Shown: positions 1-8,648 of the stretch, piece by piece
Layout of the letters: every line of letters begins with the position of its first letter
Numbering within the stretch: position 1 is the stretch's first letter
Notes under the pieces: generated by a model
The model's database searches: none
Seen by the model: only the letters and a program-made list of their open reading frames with translations
Told to the model about the DNA's origin: nothing
Position numbers and translations under genes: made by a program
Assembly: GCA_937930635.1 (NCBI GenBank)
Contig: CALHCF010000013.1
Coordinates: 62,001 to 126,000 of the forward strand
Origin: an uncultured Rhizobiaceae group bacterium
GTDB lineage: Bacteria; Pseudomonadota; Alphaproteobacteria; Rhizobiales; Rhizobiaceae
Direction: 5' to 3'
DNA length: 64,000 bases

Positions 1-1
1 T

Positions 2-367
2 TTCGGCAAAATCATCAATCCGATGATTGTTGAAGGTCAGGTCCATGGCGGCCTTGCACAGGGTATAGGGCAGGCGATGCTGGAGAATGCAGTCTATGGC
101 GATGACGGGCAGCTTCTGTCTGCGTCTTACATGGACTACTGCATGCCTCGGGCGGATGATCTGCCAAACTTTGATGTTTCGACCACGGAAACGCTTTGCC
201 CCGGTAACCCGTTGGGTATCAAGGGTTGTGGCGAGGCAGGAGCTATTGGTTCACCACCAGCGGTGATCAATGCTGTGACCGATGCCATCAACAACAACAA
301 TCTGACCATGCCGGCCTCTCCGGCCAATGTATGGAATGCGATTAACCTGGCCGACGCGGCTGAGTAG
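2..367 (+). CDS. Xanthine dehydrogenase/CO dehydrogenase-type molybdopterin large subunit, C-terminal part (5' truncated)
   Basis: The reading frame is open from base 2, upstream of the first ATG at 23, so the window cuts into a larger gene; only about 121 C-terminal residues are present. The segment [17 protein letters not shown] is the typical late part of the molybdopterin-binding domain of CoxL/XdhB-type hydroxylases, and [14 protein letters not shown] carries the conserved glutamate region that acts as catalytic base in this superfamily. The FAD subunit gene follows 14 bases downstream, so the two are co-transcribed. Enzymes of this family oxidise CO, purines, aldehydes or N-heterocycles. 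The active-site loop that would distinguish a true CO dehydrogenase (AYRCSFR) lies upstream of the window, so the substrate is open. Annotators often name such genes coxL. Confidence 0.9.
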   Translation, partial: FGKIINPMIVEGQVHGGLAQGIGQAMLENAVYGDDGQLLSASYMDYCMPRADDLPNFDVSTTETLCPGNPLGIKGCGEAGAIGSPPAVINAVTDAINNNNLTMPASPANVWNAINLADAAE

Positions 368-381
368 AGGAGAGAACAAGC

Positions 382-1179
382 ATGTATGAAACAACCTACC
401 ACCGCGCCTCCAGCGCTGACGATGCGGTATCCAGGGCTTCTTCTGCCGGAGATGGGAAATTCCTTTCCGGCGGTATGACCCTGTTGCCGACAATGAAGCA
501 GCGTCTTGCAGCGCCATCAGATCTGATTGATGTGACCCATATTGCCGACATGAAGGGTGTCAGCGTCTCGGGCAGCACCGTAACAATCGGTGCAGCAACC
601 ACCCATGCAGAAGTTGCTAACGATGCCGGCTTGAAAAAAGCCTGCTCGTCGCTGGCAAATCTGGCGTCTCATATCGGCGATCCGGCTGTCCGTAACCGGG
701 GGACGATTGGCGGTTCCATTGCCAATAACGATCCTGCGGCAGACTATCCCGCTGCCATGCTGGCACTGGGGGCAACCATCCATACCACCAAGCGTGAAGT
801 TTCGGCCGATGAGTTTTTCACCGGCATGTTTGAAACAGCACTGGCAGATGATGAGTTAATCACAGCCGTATCGTTTGATGCTCCAAGCAAGGGTGCCTAC
901 GCCAAGTTTCCCAACCCGGCATCCCGCTACGCCATGGCTGGTGTTTATGTGGCACAAAGTGGTGGTGATGTTCGTGTTGCCGTCACCGGCGCATCGTCTG
1001 ATGGTGTTTACCGGGCAGCCGATATGGAAAGCGCTCTTGCCGGGTCTTTTAATGAAGGTGCGATCGATGGTTGTTCCGTGGATGAGGGGAATATGCTCTC
1101 CGACATCCACGGATCAGCGGCTTATCGTGCTAATCTTGTGAAGGTTATGGCCAAACGCGCTGTTGCTGCGGCTGGTTAG
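382..1179 (+). CDS. FAD-binding (medium) subunit of a molybdenum hydroxylase, CoxM-like
   Basis: 265 residues, the usual length for the medium subunit, which passes electrons from the 2Fe-2S subunit to FAD. Two FAD-contact motifs are visible: a glycine-rich FLSGGMTLLPTMK segment near residues 27-39, and IGDPAVRNRGTIGGS followed by NNDPAADYP near residues 98-122. The C-terminal third fits the CO-dehydrogenase flavoprotein C-terminal domain. A purine-rich GAGGAGAGAA Shine-Dalgarno precedes the ATG, right after the large-subunit gene. No small 2Fe-2S subunit follows, because an intrinsic terminator closes the operon, so that gene must lie upstream of the window. Substrate is unknown. Confidence 0.9.
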   Translation: MYETTYHRASSADDAVSRASSAGDGKFLSGGMTLLPTMKQRLAAPSDLIDVTHIADMKGVSVSGSTVTIGAATTHAEVANDAGLKKACSSLANLASHIGDPAVRNRGTIGGSIANNDPAADYPAAMLALGATIHTTKREVSADEFFTGMFETALADDELITAVSFDAPSKGAYAKFPNPASRYAMAGVYVAQSGGDVRVAVTGASSDGVYRAADMESALAGSFNEGAIDGCSVDEGNMLSDIHGSAAYRANLVKVMAKRAVAAAG

Positions 1180-1241
1180 GCGTTTCAGTTTTTGACTGAT
1201 GCATGAAGGCGGCCAAGAGCCGCCCCATCACAAAATTCAGG

Positions 1242-1267
1242 GGAGAGGCTTTGGCCTCTCCTTTTTT
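1242..1267 (+). terminator. Intrinsic terminator of the CoxL/CoxM-like operon
   Basis: An 8-bp perfect stem, GGAGAGGC (1242-1249) with GCCTCTCC (1254-1261), a four-base loop, then six T (1262-1267). It lies between the convergent coxM-like gene and grpE. Confidence 0.85.
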
Positions 1268-1303
1268 GTGAAATTCTGTCGCTGACCCTTAATCGGGCCA
1301 AAA

Positions 1304-2011
1304 TCAGGAGTCGTCGGTTTCCCCGACAGTCTCAGCGGCTTCATCAGCCTCTGAGGCCTCGGCTTTTACAGTGTCTTCGAACTTTGGACCGCCTTTGGCA
1401 ACGCCTACCATGGCGGGGCGCAGAACCCGCTCGCCAATGACATATCCTTCCTGAACCACCTGTGCCACCGAGTTGTTGGGCAGTTCAGGGTTAGAAAGTT
1501 CAAACATCGCCTGGTGGAAGTTTGGATCGAACTTCTCACCCTCAGGGTTGAATTTCTTCACACCACCCGCTTCAAGCGCTTTCAGCAATTCCCGCTCGGT
1601 CAGCTCAACGCCTTCCAGCAATGCCTTGAATTCTTCAGAGCCGGACTCGCGCTTTTCTGGAGGCACAGCCTGAATGGCGCGTTGCAGATTGTCGCCCACG
1701 CCAAGCATGTCGCGGGCAAAGTTTGCAACAGCATAGGATCGGGCATCGACAATCTCGCGGGCGGTTCGCCGGCGCAGATTTTCCATCTCGGCTACAGCGC
1801 GCAGAGCTTTGTCTTTCAGCTCTTCATTTTCGCCCTTTAGCTTATCGAGTACCGCCAGCGCTCTTTCTTCATCGCTCAAGAACTCTTGCGGCTGCGCGGC
1901 TTCCTCAGCTTCCGCCGCCTCCAACTCAGCCTGTTCCTGCTCTGCCAGGCGTTCTTCCTCGGCAGCCGGATCATCAAAAAGTGCTTCGTCGTCCCGCGGA
2001 TTTCCGGACAT
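1304..2011 (-). CDS. grpE: Nucleotide exchange factor GrpE
   Basis: 235 residues. GrpE is the DnaK nucleotide exchange factor; it forms a dimer through a long N-terminal coiled coil. Seen: a very acidic N-terminal 50 residues rich in E, A and D, a heptad-like helix region (about 55-100, including [18 protein letters not shown]), and the conserved C-terminal beta domain with NFHQAMFE and [21 protein letters not shown]. It lies downstream of hrcA on the same strand with a 74-base gap, the usual hrcA-grpE order of alphaproteobacteria. Confidence 0.97.
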   Translation of the reverse strand: MSGNPRDDEALFDDPAAEEERLAEQEQAELEAAEAEEAAQPQEFLSDEERALAVLDKLKGENEELKDKALRAVAEMENLRRRTAREIVDARSYAVANFARDMLGVGDNLQRAIQAVPPEKRESGSEEFKALLEGVELTERELLKALEAGGVKKFNPEGEKFDPNFHQAMFELSNPELPNNSVAQVVQEGYVIGERVLRPAMVGVAKGGPKFEDTVKAEASEADEAAETVGETDDS

Positions 2012-2085
2012 GGCTCACCTGTACAAAATCGGTAATTCAAGTGACGGGGATATCGGGCCTGGCGCGCAAAAAATCAAGGTGTGAT

Positions 2086-3165
2086 TCACGATAAGAGGCG
2101 GCCTACCACCTGTGCCGTGTAGTCTACCATCGGTACAATGCGCGCATAGTTCAGCCGCGTGGGCCCGATTACGCCCAAAGCGCCGATAATGCGCTGTTCG
2201 CTGTCGCGATAGGGCGCAACAACAACAGAAGAACCAGAAAGCGAAAACAGCTTGTTTTCTGATCCGATAAAGATACGCACACCTTCGCCTGCCTCGGCCA
2301 GATCCAGCAGCTGCATCAATCCGTTCTTGGTTTCCAATTCATCAAACAGATGGCGCAGGCGATCCAGATCCTCGTGCATATCTATGCTCTCAAGAAGGTT
2401 GCTGCGTCCACGCACAATCAATTGCGGCATTTGATTGGTCGCCGTACCTGCCCAGGTTGCAAGGCCTTGATCAACAAGAGACTTGGCCAGTTCATCCAGT
2501 TCTGTCCGTGCGCTGTTGTAACGCAGGGCAATGGCGTTTCGGGCTTCGCCCAGCGTCCGGCCGGCGATATGGGCATTGAGATAGTTGGAGGCTTCAACCA
2601 GTGTTGAGGCGCTGAGACCCGGCGGCAAATCAAGAATGCGGTTCTCGACATTGCCGTTCTCTCCCACCATCACCACCAGTGCACGACTGGCTTCCAGACG
2701 TACGAACTCGATATGTTTGAGCCGGATATCCGCCTTACCGGCGATAACGAGACCAGCACCCTGAGTTAACCCGGACAACATCTGGCTGGCTTCCGCCAGC
2801 ATGGCATCGACTGTCGTTTCCTGCCCACCGGCCCGAACTTGCGCTTCGATACTGTTGCGTTCGTCCTTGGAAAGGTCGCCAATCTCCATAAACCCGTCAA
2901 CGAAATAGCGCAGGCCCTGCTCCGTTGGCAGCCGTCCCGCACTCACATGGGGGGCATAGATAAGCCCCAGATGCTCAAGGTCAGCCATGACATTGCGTAT
3001 CGATGCCGGTGACAATGATATAGCCAGCTGTCGCGCCAGATTGCGCGATCCCAGCGGCTCGCCGGTTGCCAGATATGTTTCCACAATACGCCGGAAAATC
3101 TCCTGACTGCGATCATCAAGAGAGCCAAGGGGTTGATTGGGACCGAGAGGTATATTGGCGTTCAT
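2086..3165 (-). CDS. hrcA: Heat-inducible transcription repressor HrcA
   Basis: 359 residues. HrcA represses class I heat-shock genes by binding the CIRCE inverted repeat and is kept active by GroEL. The N-terminal winged helix is visible ([20 protein letters not shown], then [19 protein letters not shown]), followed by the GAF-like dimerisation domain and the conserved end ([27 protein letters not shown]). I see no CIRCE sequence (TTAGCACTC-N9-GAGTGCTAA) upstream of hrcA or grpE, so its targets such as groESL are probably elsewhere. Confidence 0.97.
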   Translation of the reverse strand: MNANIPLGPNQPLGSLDDRSQEIFRRIVETYLATGEPLGSRNLARQLAISLSPASIRNVMADLEHLGLIYAPHVSAGRLPTEQGLRYFVDGFMEIGDLSKDERNSIEAQVRAGGQETTVDAMLAEASQMLSGLTQGAGLVIAGKADIRLKHIEFVRLEASRALVVMVGENGNVENRILDLPPGLSASTLVEASNYLNAHIAGRTLGEARNAIALRYNSARTELDELAKSLVDQGLATWAGTATNQMPQLIVRGRSNLLESIDMHEDLDRLRHLFDELETKNGLMQLLDLAEAGEGVRIFIGSENKLFSLSGSSVVVAPYRDSEQRIIGALGVIGPTRLNYARIVPMVDYTAQVVGRLLS

Positions 3166-3230
3166 AGGTCAAATATAGGGATGATTGCGGCGGTCATGCA
3201 ATTGCCCGACTGGAGAAAGGTGAGCATGGT

Positions 3231-3253
3231 TCATCTTTCAACATGAAAGATGA
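3231..3253. repeat. Perfect inverted repeat between the sugar ABC operon and hrcA
   Basis: TCATCTTTCA (3231-3240) and TGAAAGATGA (3244-3253) are exact reverse complements separated by three bases. No T-run follows on either strand, so it is not a classical terminator. It may be a 3'-end stem protecting the ABC-operon transcript or a regulator site; function not established. Confidence 0.6.
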
Positions 3254-3341
3254 TGAGCAAATGGGGTCGCAAACAACCGATTGCCACCCAGACACCTGGA
3301 TGTCGCCAGCTGCCGCTGGAGCAGCCCCATGAGGGAAACGA

Positions 3342-4112
3342 TCACGCGGCGCCTGCGTATTCCTCGCCTGTCTTGGCACCGGTGATATAGGCGACGACAT
3401 CCTGTCCGTCTGTTTCATCAACTTTCAGATTGGCGACAATGCGTCCGCGCCGAAACACGACAATACGATCCACAAGATCGAATACCTGACGCATATTATG
3501 ACTGATCAGGATGAGGGGTTCCCCCTGTTCTTTCAGATTGCGGATTATGTTCTCGACCTGAGCCGTTTCCTGCACCCCCAGAGCCGCAGTCGGTTCGTCC
3601 ATAATTGTCAGTTTTGAATGAAAAGTTGCAGTTCGGGCAATGGCAACACATTGGCGCTGCCCTCCCGACATGTTGCGGATGGCGTTGTTGAGGTTGGGGA
3701 TCTTGACGGCTGTCCGTCGCAATCCTTCTTCGGTTGCTTGCCGCATACCGCGGTAGTCTAGAATTGAGAACGGGCCCAAATTGAAAAGCCGCTTTTCGCG
3801 CCCCAGAAACAAATTGTCAGGAACATCAAGATCATCCGCCAGCGCGAGGGTCTGAAACACAGTTTCAATTCCTGCTTCGCGGGCCTCGATGGGGCCGGTG
3901 AAATTGACTTCCTGTCCGTCGAAAATGATTGTTCCGCGAGTGCGTTGTTCCACCGCGGTAATCTGGCGCACAAAGGTCGATTTTCCCGCCCCATTGTCAC
4001 CCATAATGGCAACATGCTCATGTCTGTGCAGCTGAAAGTCAGCGCCTTCCAGAGCGTGTACCCCGCCATAGTGCTTGGTCAGGTCTTTGGTTTCGAGAAT
4101 GATGTCACTCAT
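3342..4112 (-). CDS. Sugar ABC transporter ATP-binding protein (single-domain, FrcA-like)
   Basis: 256 residues from the ATG at 4112, which has a GAGGGAGG Shine-Dalgarno; a longer frame to 4169 would overlap the permease and lacks one. Seen: Walker A GDNGAGKST, Q-loop, signature MSGGQRQCVAIAR, Walker B LTIMDEPTAALG and the switch histidine in LISHN. The single nucleotide-binding domain, rather than the tandem domain of RbsA, matches the FrcA type of alphaproteobacteria. It energises the permease encoded just upstream in the same operon (binding protein, permease, ATPase). Transport substrate is inferred to be a cyclitol or monosaccharide. Confidence 0.93.
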   Translation of the reverse strand: MSDIILETKDLTKHYGGVHALEGADFQLHRHEHVAIMGDNGAGKSTFVRQITAVEQRTRGTIIFDGQEVNFTGPIEAREAGIETVFQTLALADDLDVPDNLFLGREKRLFNLGPFSILDYRGMRQATEEGLRRTAVKIPNLNNAIRNMSGGQRQCVAIARTATFHSKLTIMDEPTAALGVQETAQVENIIRNLKEQGEPLILISHNMRQVFDLVDRIVVFRRGRIVANLKVDETDGQDVVAYITGAKTGEEYAGAA

Positions 4113-4135
4113 TGTTTTTCCTCCCTCGATACCCG

Positions 4136-5230
4136 CTACGCCTTTGAGGCGGCGCGCCGTTGCCGCCATTGATCAAGGACAACCGCCCCAACGATGATCC
4201 CACCAAGCGCCATCAGCTGATAGAACGCATCAAGCCGGAGATAGGTGAAGCCGGACTGGATCACACCAAAGATCATGGCGCCGATAACTGTACCGATGAT
4301 CGAGCCGCGTCCACCTGTCAGGCTGACACCGCCAATCACCGCCATGGCGATGGCATACAACTCGTAGATTTGCCCCATACCCGTCTGCGCAGTGAGATTC
4401 TTGGCGCTGAGAACAATGGCGGCAAAGGCGGCTAACATGCCCGCAATGGTGTAGACCATCACCTTGTGACGCTTGATATTGATACCGGACATACGCGCCG
4501 CATCTTCGTTTGAGCCGATGGCGTAGGTGTGTTTTCCATAGACCGTGTAGCGAAGAACAAGGTGGAACAGGATCGCCAGAAGCACGAACCAAACGACCGG
4601 CATCATTCCAGACCCGATCCAGGCAAAGTCATCAGTTGGAAACGAAACGGGCTGTCCACGGGTCCACCATTGGGCGATACCACGGGCTGTCAGGAACATG
4701 CCGAGCGTTGCGATAAAAGGCGGGATCCCGAAATAGGCGATAAAGGAGCCATTTATCAGCCCGATAAACGCTCCAAACAGAAGGCCGACTATGAGTGGTA
4801 CAATGACTGGCAGATCAAAGGCCCACTCTCCAAATACGGCCTTGGGATTGGGGTTGCCATTCACCAGTTCTGTCTGGGCAAATGACATTACAATCATGGC
4901 TGTGGCGCCCACAACCGAGCCGGAACTGAGGTCAATCCCGCCCAGAATAATGACCTGGGTCACGCCAAGCGCGATGATGCCGATAATGGCAACCTGGAGT
5001 ATGATAATCTGAAGCCGCGCTTCGTTGAAAATCGTGTCAAAGCGATCACGCGTATCGAACAGAAAGCTTTGGCCGTTCATATAGGGGAGAAGTTGCCCCA
5101 GGGCTTCGAAGATAACGACAATCAGGATCAGGGCGAGAAAAATATTGGCTTCGTTTGGCCAGTTCCGTCTGGATTTTTCGTGTTTCAGCCCCTCGGTTCC
5201 CAGACTGCTGGTCTGCGTGGAATCCCCCAT
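4136..5230 (-). CDS. Sugar ABC transporter permease (RbsC/FrcC family)
   Basis: 364 residues with 8-10 hydrophobic segments. Family hallmarks are seen: GVTQVIILGGIDLSSGSVVG near residues 112-131, GSFIAYFGIPPFIATLGMF, and the C-terminal IGGVSLTGGRGSIIGTVIGA. This is the BPD_transp_2 fold of ribose, fructose and inositol importers. It ends 23 bases before the ATPase start. A hairpin lies between it and the binding-protein gene, as is usual where the binding protein must be made in excess. Confidence 0.94.
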   Translation of the reverse strand: MGDSTQTSSLGTEGLKHEKSRRNWPNEANIFLALILIVVIFEALGQLLPYMNGQSFLFDTRDRFDTIFNEARLQIIILQVAIIGIIALGVTQVIILGGIDLSSGSVVGATAMIVMSFAQTELVNGNPNPKAVFGEWAFDLPVIVPLIVGLLFGAFIGLINGSFIAYFGIPPFIATLGMFLTARGIAQWWTRGQPVSFPTDDFAWIGSGMMPVVWFVLLAILFHLVLRYTVYGKHTYAIGSNEDAARMSGINIKRHKVMVYTIAGMLAAFAAIVLSAKNLTAQTGMGQIYELYAIAMAVIGGVSLTGGRGSIIGTVIGAMIFGVIQSGFTYLRLDAFYQLMALGGIIVGAVVLDQWRQRRAASKA

Positions 5231-5265
5231 GGTGCTTTCGCTCCCTCCTGTTTGTTCAGCCCAAA

Positions 5266-5303
5266 ACTTAAAGGGGCAGCGCCTGTGGCACCACCCCTTA
5301 AGT
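5266..5303 (-). terminator. Intercistronic hairpin after the binding-protein gene (possible attenuator)
   Basis: On the minus strand ACTTAAGGGG pairs with CCCCTTTAAGT (one bulged base) around an inner GC-rich segment, followed by TTTTGG. The position between the periplasmic binding protein and permease genes fits partial termination that lowers permease and ATPase expression. Confidence 0.5.
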
Positions 5304-5319
5304 CAAGTCAGTTCAACGA

Positions 5320-6258
5320 CTAGTTTTTCGACAGGAAGTCACCAACGTTGGAAGGCAGAACCAACTGGAAAGGAATATAGACTTTCTTGTCGACCTTCTC
5401 GCCTTTGACAAGCTTCAGTGCCGTGTCCACGGAACCTGCGCCCTGACCGTTGGCATCCTGGAACACCGTGACATCAAGATCGCCGGCCTGCATGGAAAGC
5501 AGGGCATCCTGCGTGGCATCCACGCCGGTAACGACAACTTTCTTCATATCCACGCCTGATGCCTTCATGGCCTGAATGGCACCGATTGCCATTTCATCAT
5601 TGTTGGCAAAAACAACATCGAAATCTTCACCGGCTGACAGCCAGTTGGTCATCAGGTCCTGGGCTTTGTCGCGGGACCATTCAGCGGTCTGTTTGTCGAT
5701 CAACGTGATGAAATTGCACATGTCCATGCCGATCACGTCTTCCACGTCCTTGGATCGCTGGATTGCCGCCTGGTTGGACAGCTGACCCATCAGCATATAG
5801 CCCTTGGCGCCACCAGCCTTGCCTTCTGCACGCAGCATTTTGCAGGCTTCGAATGCAGCCAGTGTTCCAGACTCGATCTCGTTTGAGGCCACAAAAGCCT
5901 GCGTGTCCGGCAGATCGTTCACATTGTCCGGCTCGCGGTTAACGTAAATCAGCGGAACCTTGCCGGCCGCAGCCGACATTGCCGCGCCCGCAGATGTATC
6001 AACGATGTTGACAATGATTGCATCAACACCAGAGGCAACAAAGTTTTTGACCTGGTCAAGCTGACGCGCAACATCGTCACGGGCGTCTTCAACCTGAAGG
6101 TCCACGCCGTCCAGTGTCTTGGCGTGTTCGGTCATGCCATTGCGCATAACGGTCAGAAAGTTGTCGTCAAAACGTGCGATGGAAACGCCGATATTTTCCG
6201 CCAGCGCGGTCGTTGTCATCATTGCAGTCAATGCTGCAGCTAAGAGTGCTTTTTTCAT
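5320..6258 (-). CDS. Periplasmic sugar-binding protein of the ABC transporter (peripla_BP_4 type)
   Basis: 312 residues from the ATG at 6258, with GGAGGACAATT as Shine-Dalgarno; a longer frame to 6354 enters the promoter and operator. Signal peptide MKKALLAAALTAMMTTTALA, then two Rossmann lobes typical of ribose/galactose/inositol binding proteins (DAIIVNIVDTSAGAAM, YVNREPDN, VFANNDEMAIGAIQAMKASG). It delivers sugar to the permease encoded downstream. The IolE- and MocA-like enzymes in the same regulon suggest an inositol-type or related polyol ligand; this is inference. Confidence 0.93.
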   Translation of the reverse strand: MKKALLAAALTAMMTTTALAENIGVSIARFDDNFLTVMRNGMTEHAKTLDGVDLQVEDARDDVARQLDQVKNFVASGVDAIIVNIVDTSAGAAMSAAAGKVPLIYVNREPDNVNDLPDTQAFVASNEIESGTLAAFEACKMLRAEGKAGGAKGYMLMGQLSNQAAIQRSKDVEDVIGMDMCNFITLIDKQTAEWSRDKAQDLMTNWLSAGEDFDVVFANNDEMAIGAIQAMKASGVDMKKVVVTGVDATQDALLSMQAGDLDVTVFQDANGQGAGSVDTALKLVKGEKVDKKVYIPFQLVLPSNVGDFLSKN

Positions 6259-6334
6259 GAATTGTCCTCCCAAAAAACCTGTTACCTGATTGTTCAAAGA
6301 AGCGGCGACAGCTTCTCCGATGAAAAGACAAGCA

Positions 6335-6378
6335 CAGCCCCGATAGTTTTGCAACCGGTTGCAAAACTATCGGGGCTG
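6335..6378. promoter_or_regulatory. 44-bp perfect palindrome containing a LacI-family operator
   Basis: Every one of 22 base pairs matches around the axis between 6356 and 6357. The core TTTTGCAACCGGTTGCAAAA (6347-6366) is a classical LacI/GalR-type operator with a central CG step, and it recurs exactly at 9553-9572. It lies between the binding-protein gene (minus) and the lacI-family gene (plus), so it can control both divergent promoters. The outer arms (CAGCCCCGATAG and its complement) are not part of the second copy. Confidence 0.85.
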
Positions 6379-6437
6379 AGATTAGACTGACCCTCCCGGC
6401 AAGCCTTGGTCGGGGGCTGAAAATTGGAACAGACGCC

Positions 6438-7439
6438 ATGATCGCCACATTGAGGGAGGTTGCAGAACGTGCTGGTGTATCGCGCTCGGCTGTGTCGCGT
6501 ACCTTCACCGAAGGGGCTTCCGTTTCTGAAAAAACCCGCAAGAAGGTCGAGAAGGCGGCTGACGAATTGGGTTACAGCCCCAATGCGCTTGCCTCCAGCC
6601 TGACCACGGGGCGCACCAAGCTGATTGGCCTGGTATCCAACAATTTTCACAATCCGATTTTTCTTGAGGTCTTTGACCTGTTCACCAAGGGGTTGCAGGA
6701 GCGTGGATTGCGGCCACTGCTTGTCAATCTTTCTGATGAAATCAATCCAGATGCTTCCGTGCAGATGTTGCGGCAATATTGTGTAGACGGTGTGGTGGTT
6801 GCTTCCTCGACGCTCCCGCCCAGTTTTGCCGAGGCATTCCATGATGCCGGTGTGCCGGTGGTGCATTCCTTTGGACGTCATGCGCGTCAGCCGAAAGTGG
6901 ATGTTGTCGGGATCAACAATGTCGAGTGTGGACAGATGGCGGCTCGGGAACTGATCGCACGAGGCTACAAAAGCGTCGCCTTTTTGGGGGGCCCGGAAAG
7001 CGCCTCATCGACACAGGACCGCTGGCAGGGGTTTGCCAGAGAGCTGCAGAAGCACCCCGATGTCGCGCTCAGTCACAGTTTTGCATCCCAGTATTCCTTT
7101 GATGCCGGCCGTGATGAAATGGCCCGGCTGCTGAAAGCCAAACCTGCCGAAGCCTATTTTTGTGGTGATGACGTGTTGTCGATCGGCGCTCTGTCAGCCA
7201 TCGAATCCGCTGGCCTTTCTGTGCCCAGGGATATCGGACTGATTGGCCTCAACGATATGGAAATGGCACGGTGGCAGAACATTAATCTGACGACTGTGCA
7301 CCAGCCCGTGCGACAGATCATCAGCGCCTCTATCGAGCTGATCGTGACCATGCTCGAAGAAACAGATCACAAGCCAAAAGCCTGCCTTTTCCCCTGCAAG
7401 GTTATTGAACGCGGCACGTTAAAACCCAGGCTGTCGTGA
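6438..7439 (+). CDS. LacI-family transcriptional regulator of the adjacent sugar cluster
   Basis: 333 residues. The N-terminal helix-turn-helix and hinge are clear (TLREVAERAGVSRSAVSRTF, then LGYSPNALASSLTTGRTKLIG), followed by a periplasmic-binding-protein-like effector domain (VDGVVVASSTLPPS, VDVVGINNVECGQMAARELI, and VPRDIGLIGLNDMEMARW near the end). It is divergent from the ABC transporter operon and the palindromic operator lies between them. An identical core operator precedes the IolE-like gene. It is therefore inferred to repress uptake and catabolic genes until its sugar or sugar derivative binds. Confidence 0.93.
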   Translation: MIATLREVAERAGVSRSAVSRTFTEGASVSEKTRKKVEKAADELGYSPNALASSLTTGRTKLIGLVSNNFHNPIFLEVFDLFTKGLQERGLRPLLVNLSDEINPDASVQMLRQYCVDGVVVASSTLPPSFAEAFHDAGVPVVHSFGRHARQPKVDVVGINNVECGQMAARELIARGYKSVAFLGGPESASSTQDRWQGFARELQKHPDVALSHSFASQYSFDAGRDEMARLLKAKPAEAYFCGDDVLSIGALSAIESAGLSVPRDIGLIGLNDMEMARWQNINLTTVHQPVRQIISASIELIVTMLEETDHKPKACLFPCKVIERGTLKPRLS

Positions 7440-7475
7440 AGGGGAGCCTTCACCACCGTTTTTCAAAACATTGAT

Positions 7476-8633
7476 TTATCGAAACATTGGCGGGCGGGCA
7501 TCGACCCAGGCGCCCTGTTGGTTGGCAGAAGCAACGCATTGATGGACAGCCGCCATTGAACGCAAGCCATCTTCGGCGCGCGGGTACAGATCGGCGGCAG
7601 GGTCGGGAGCCCGACCTTCCTTCTTGGCTGATATGATTTCCGCCAGATCCGAATATATATTGGCAAAGGCAAGTGGCATGCCCTCAGCATGACCAACCGT
7701 GACACGTGATGTCCGGTCCGCCTCCGGTGACAAATTTCCTTCGCCACGTTCGATAATCTGCAGGCGCTCGCCAAGGGGCATCCAGAAAAGCTGGTTGGGA
7801 TGTTCCTGGGCCCAGCGCAGACCGCCCTTTTCTCCAAACACCTGAATGGCAAGCCCGTGCTGCCTGCCGATTGCCACCGAGGATGTCCACAACCGGCCCA
7901 CGGTTCCGCCGTCCATTCTGAAATTCACCATGGCGTCGTCTTCCAGCTCACGAGCCTGAATACAGGATGCGAAATCAGCAGAGAGTTTTTCGACTTCCTG
8001 CCCGGTCACAAAGCTTGCCATATGCAAGGCATGAATGCCGCAATCGGCGAATTGAGCAGACACCCCGGCTTGTGCCGGATCATAGCGCCAGCGCACCCGC
8101 GGATTGTCCATGTCGGAAGCATCGGCGTGATGGCCGTGAGCAAATTCTGTGACCACGAGACGGACTTTTCCCAAGTCACCACGCGCGACCATTGCCCGCA
8201 TATGCCGAACCAGAGAATAGCCCGAATAGCCGTAATTTACCGCACAGACCTGCCCGGTGGCCTGGGAAATCCTGACAATTTCCTCACCTTCCTCGACAGT
8301 CATGGTCATTGGCTTTTCGCAAAGCACGTGAAACCCGTTTTCCAGAAATGCTTTTGTGATCTCAAAATGGGTTGCGTTGGGGGTAGCAACCGTAACGAGG
8401 TCCACCCGGTCATCGCGCGCACTTTCAGCCTCCAACATGTCTTGCCAGTTGCCATAGGCACGATCATCGTGAATGCCCAGTCGTCGGGCATAATTTCGCC
8501 CGGCATCGGGATCGTGGTCCAGGGCTCCGGCAACAAATTCAAAAGCGCCATCGAGACCGGCACCAAGACGGTGAGCCGGGCCGATCTGACTGCCCTCGCC
8601 ACCACCCACCATGCCCCATTTCAGTTTCGTCAT
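7476..8633 (-). CDS. Gfo/Idh/MocA-family NAD(P)-dependent oxidoreductase
   Basis: 385 residues. Rossmann motif GMVGGGEGSQIG at the N terminus, the family signature CEKPMTM near residue 110, and the C-terminal alpha/beta domain with FADCGIHALHMASF, where the family's catalytic histidine lies. Such enzymes oxidise or reduce inositols, rhizopine, glucosides and sugar derivatives. It sits 15 bases downstream of the IolE/MocC-like gene, so they are probably one operon under the operator at 9553-9572. The likely role is the dehydrogenase step that makes an inosose-like ketone for that enzyme; exact substrate unknown. Confidence 0.92.
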   Translation of the reverse strand: MTKLKWGMVGGGEGSQIGPAHRLGAGLDGAFEFVAGALDHDPDAGRNYARRLGIHDDRAYGNWQDMLEAESARDDRVDLVTVATPNATHFEITKAFLENGFHVLCEKPMTMTVEEGEEIVRISQATGQVCAVNYGYSGYSLVRHMRAMVARGDLGKVRLVVTEFAHGHHADASDMDNPRVRWRYDPAQAGVSAQFADCGIHALHMASFVTGQEVEKLSADFASCIQARELEDDAMVNFRMDGGTVGRLWTSSVAIGRQHGLAIQVFGEKGGLRWAQEHPNQLFWMPLGERLQIIERGEGNLSPEADRTSRVTVGHAEGMPLAFANIYSDLAEIISAKKEGRAPDPAADLYPRAEDGLRSMAAVHQCVASANQQGAWVDARPPMFR

Positions 8634-8648
8634 TGATATATCGCTTTC

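Noticed and set aside
3166-3341. Search for a CIRCE operator near hrcA
   Set aside because: No TTAGCACTC/GAGTGCTAA repeat found; the inverted repeat at 3231 has a different sequence and spacing.
7800-8636. 278-residue plus-strand ORF
   Set aside because: Antisense shadow of the MocA-like oxidoreductase.
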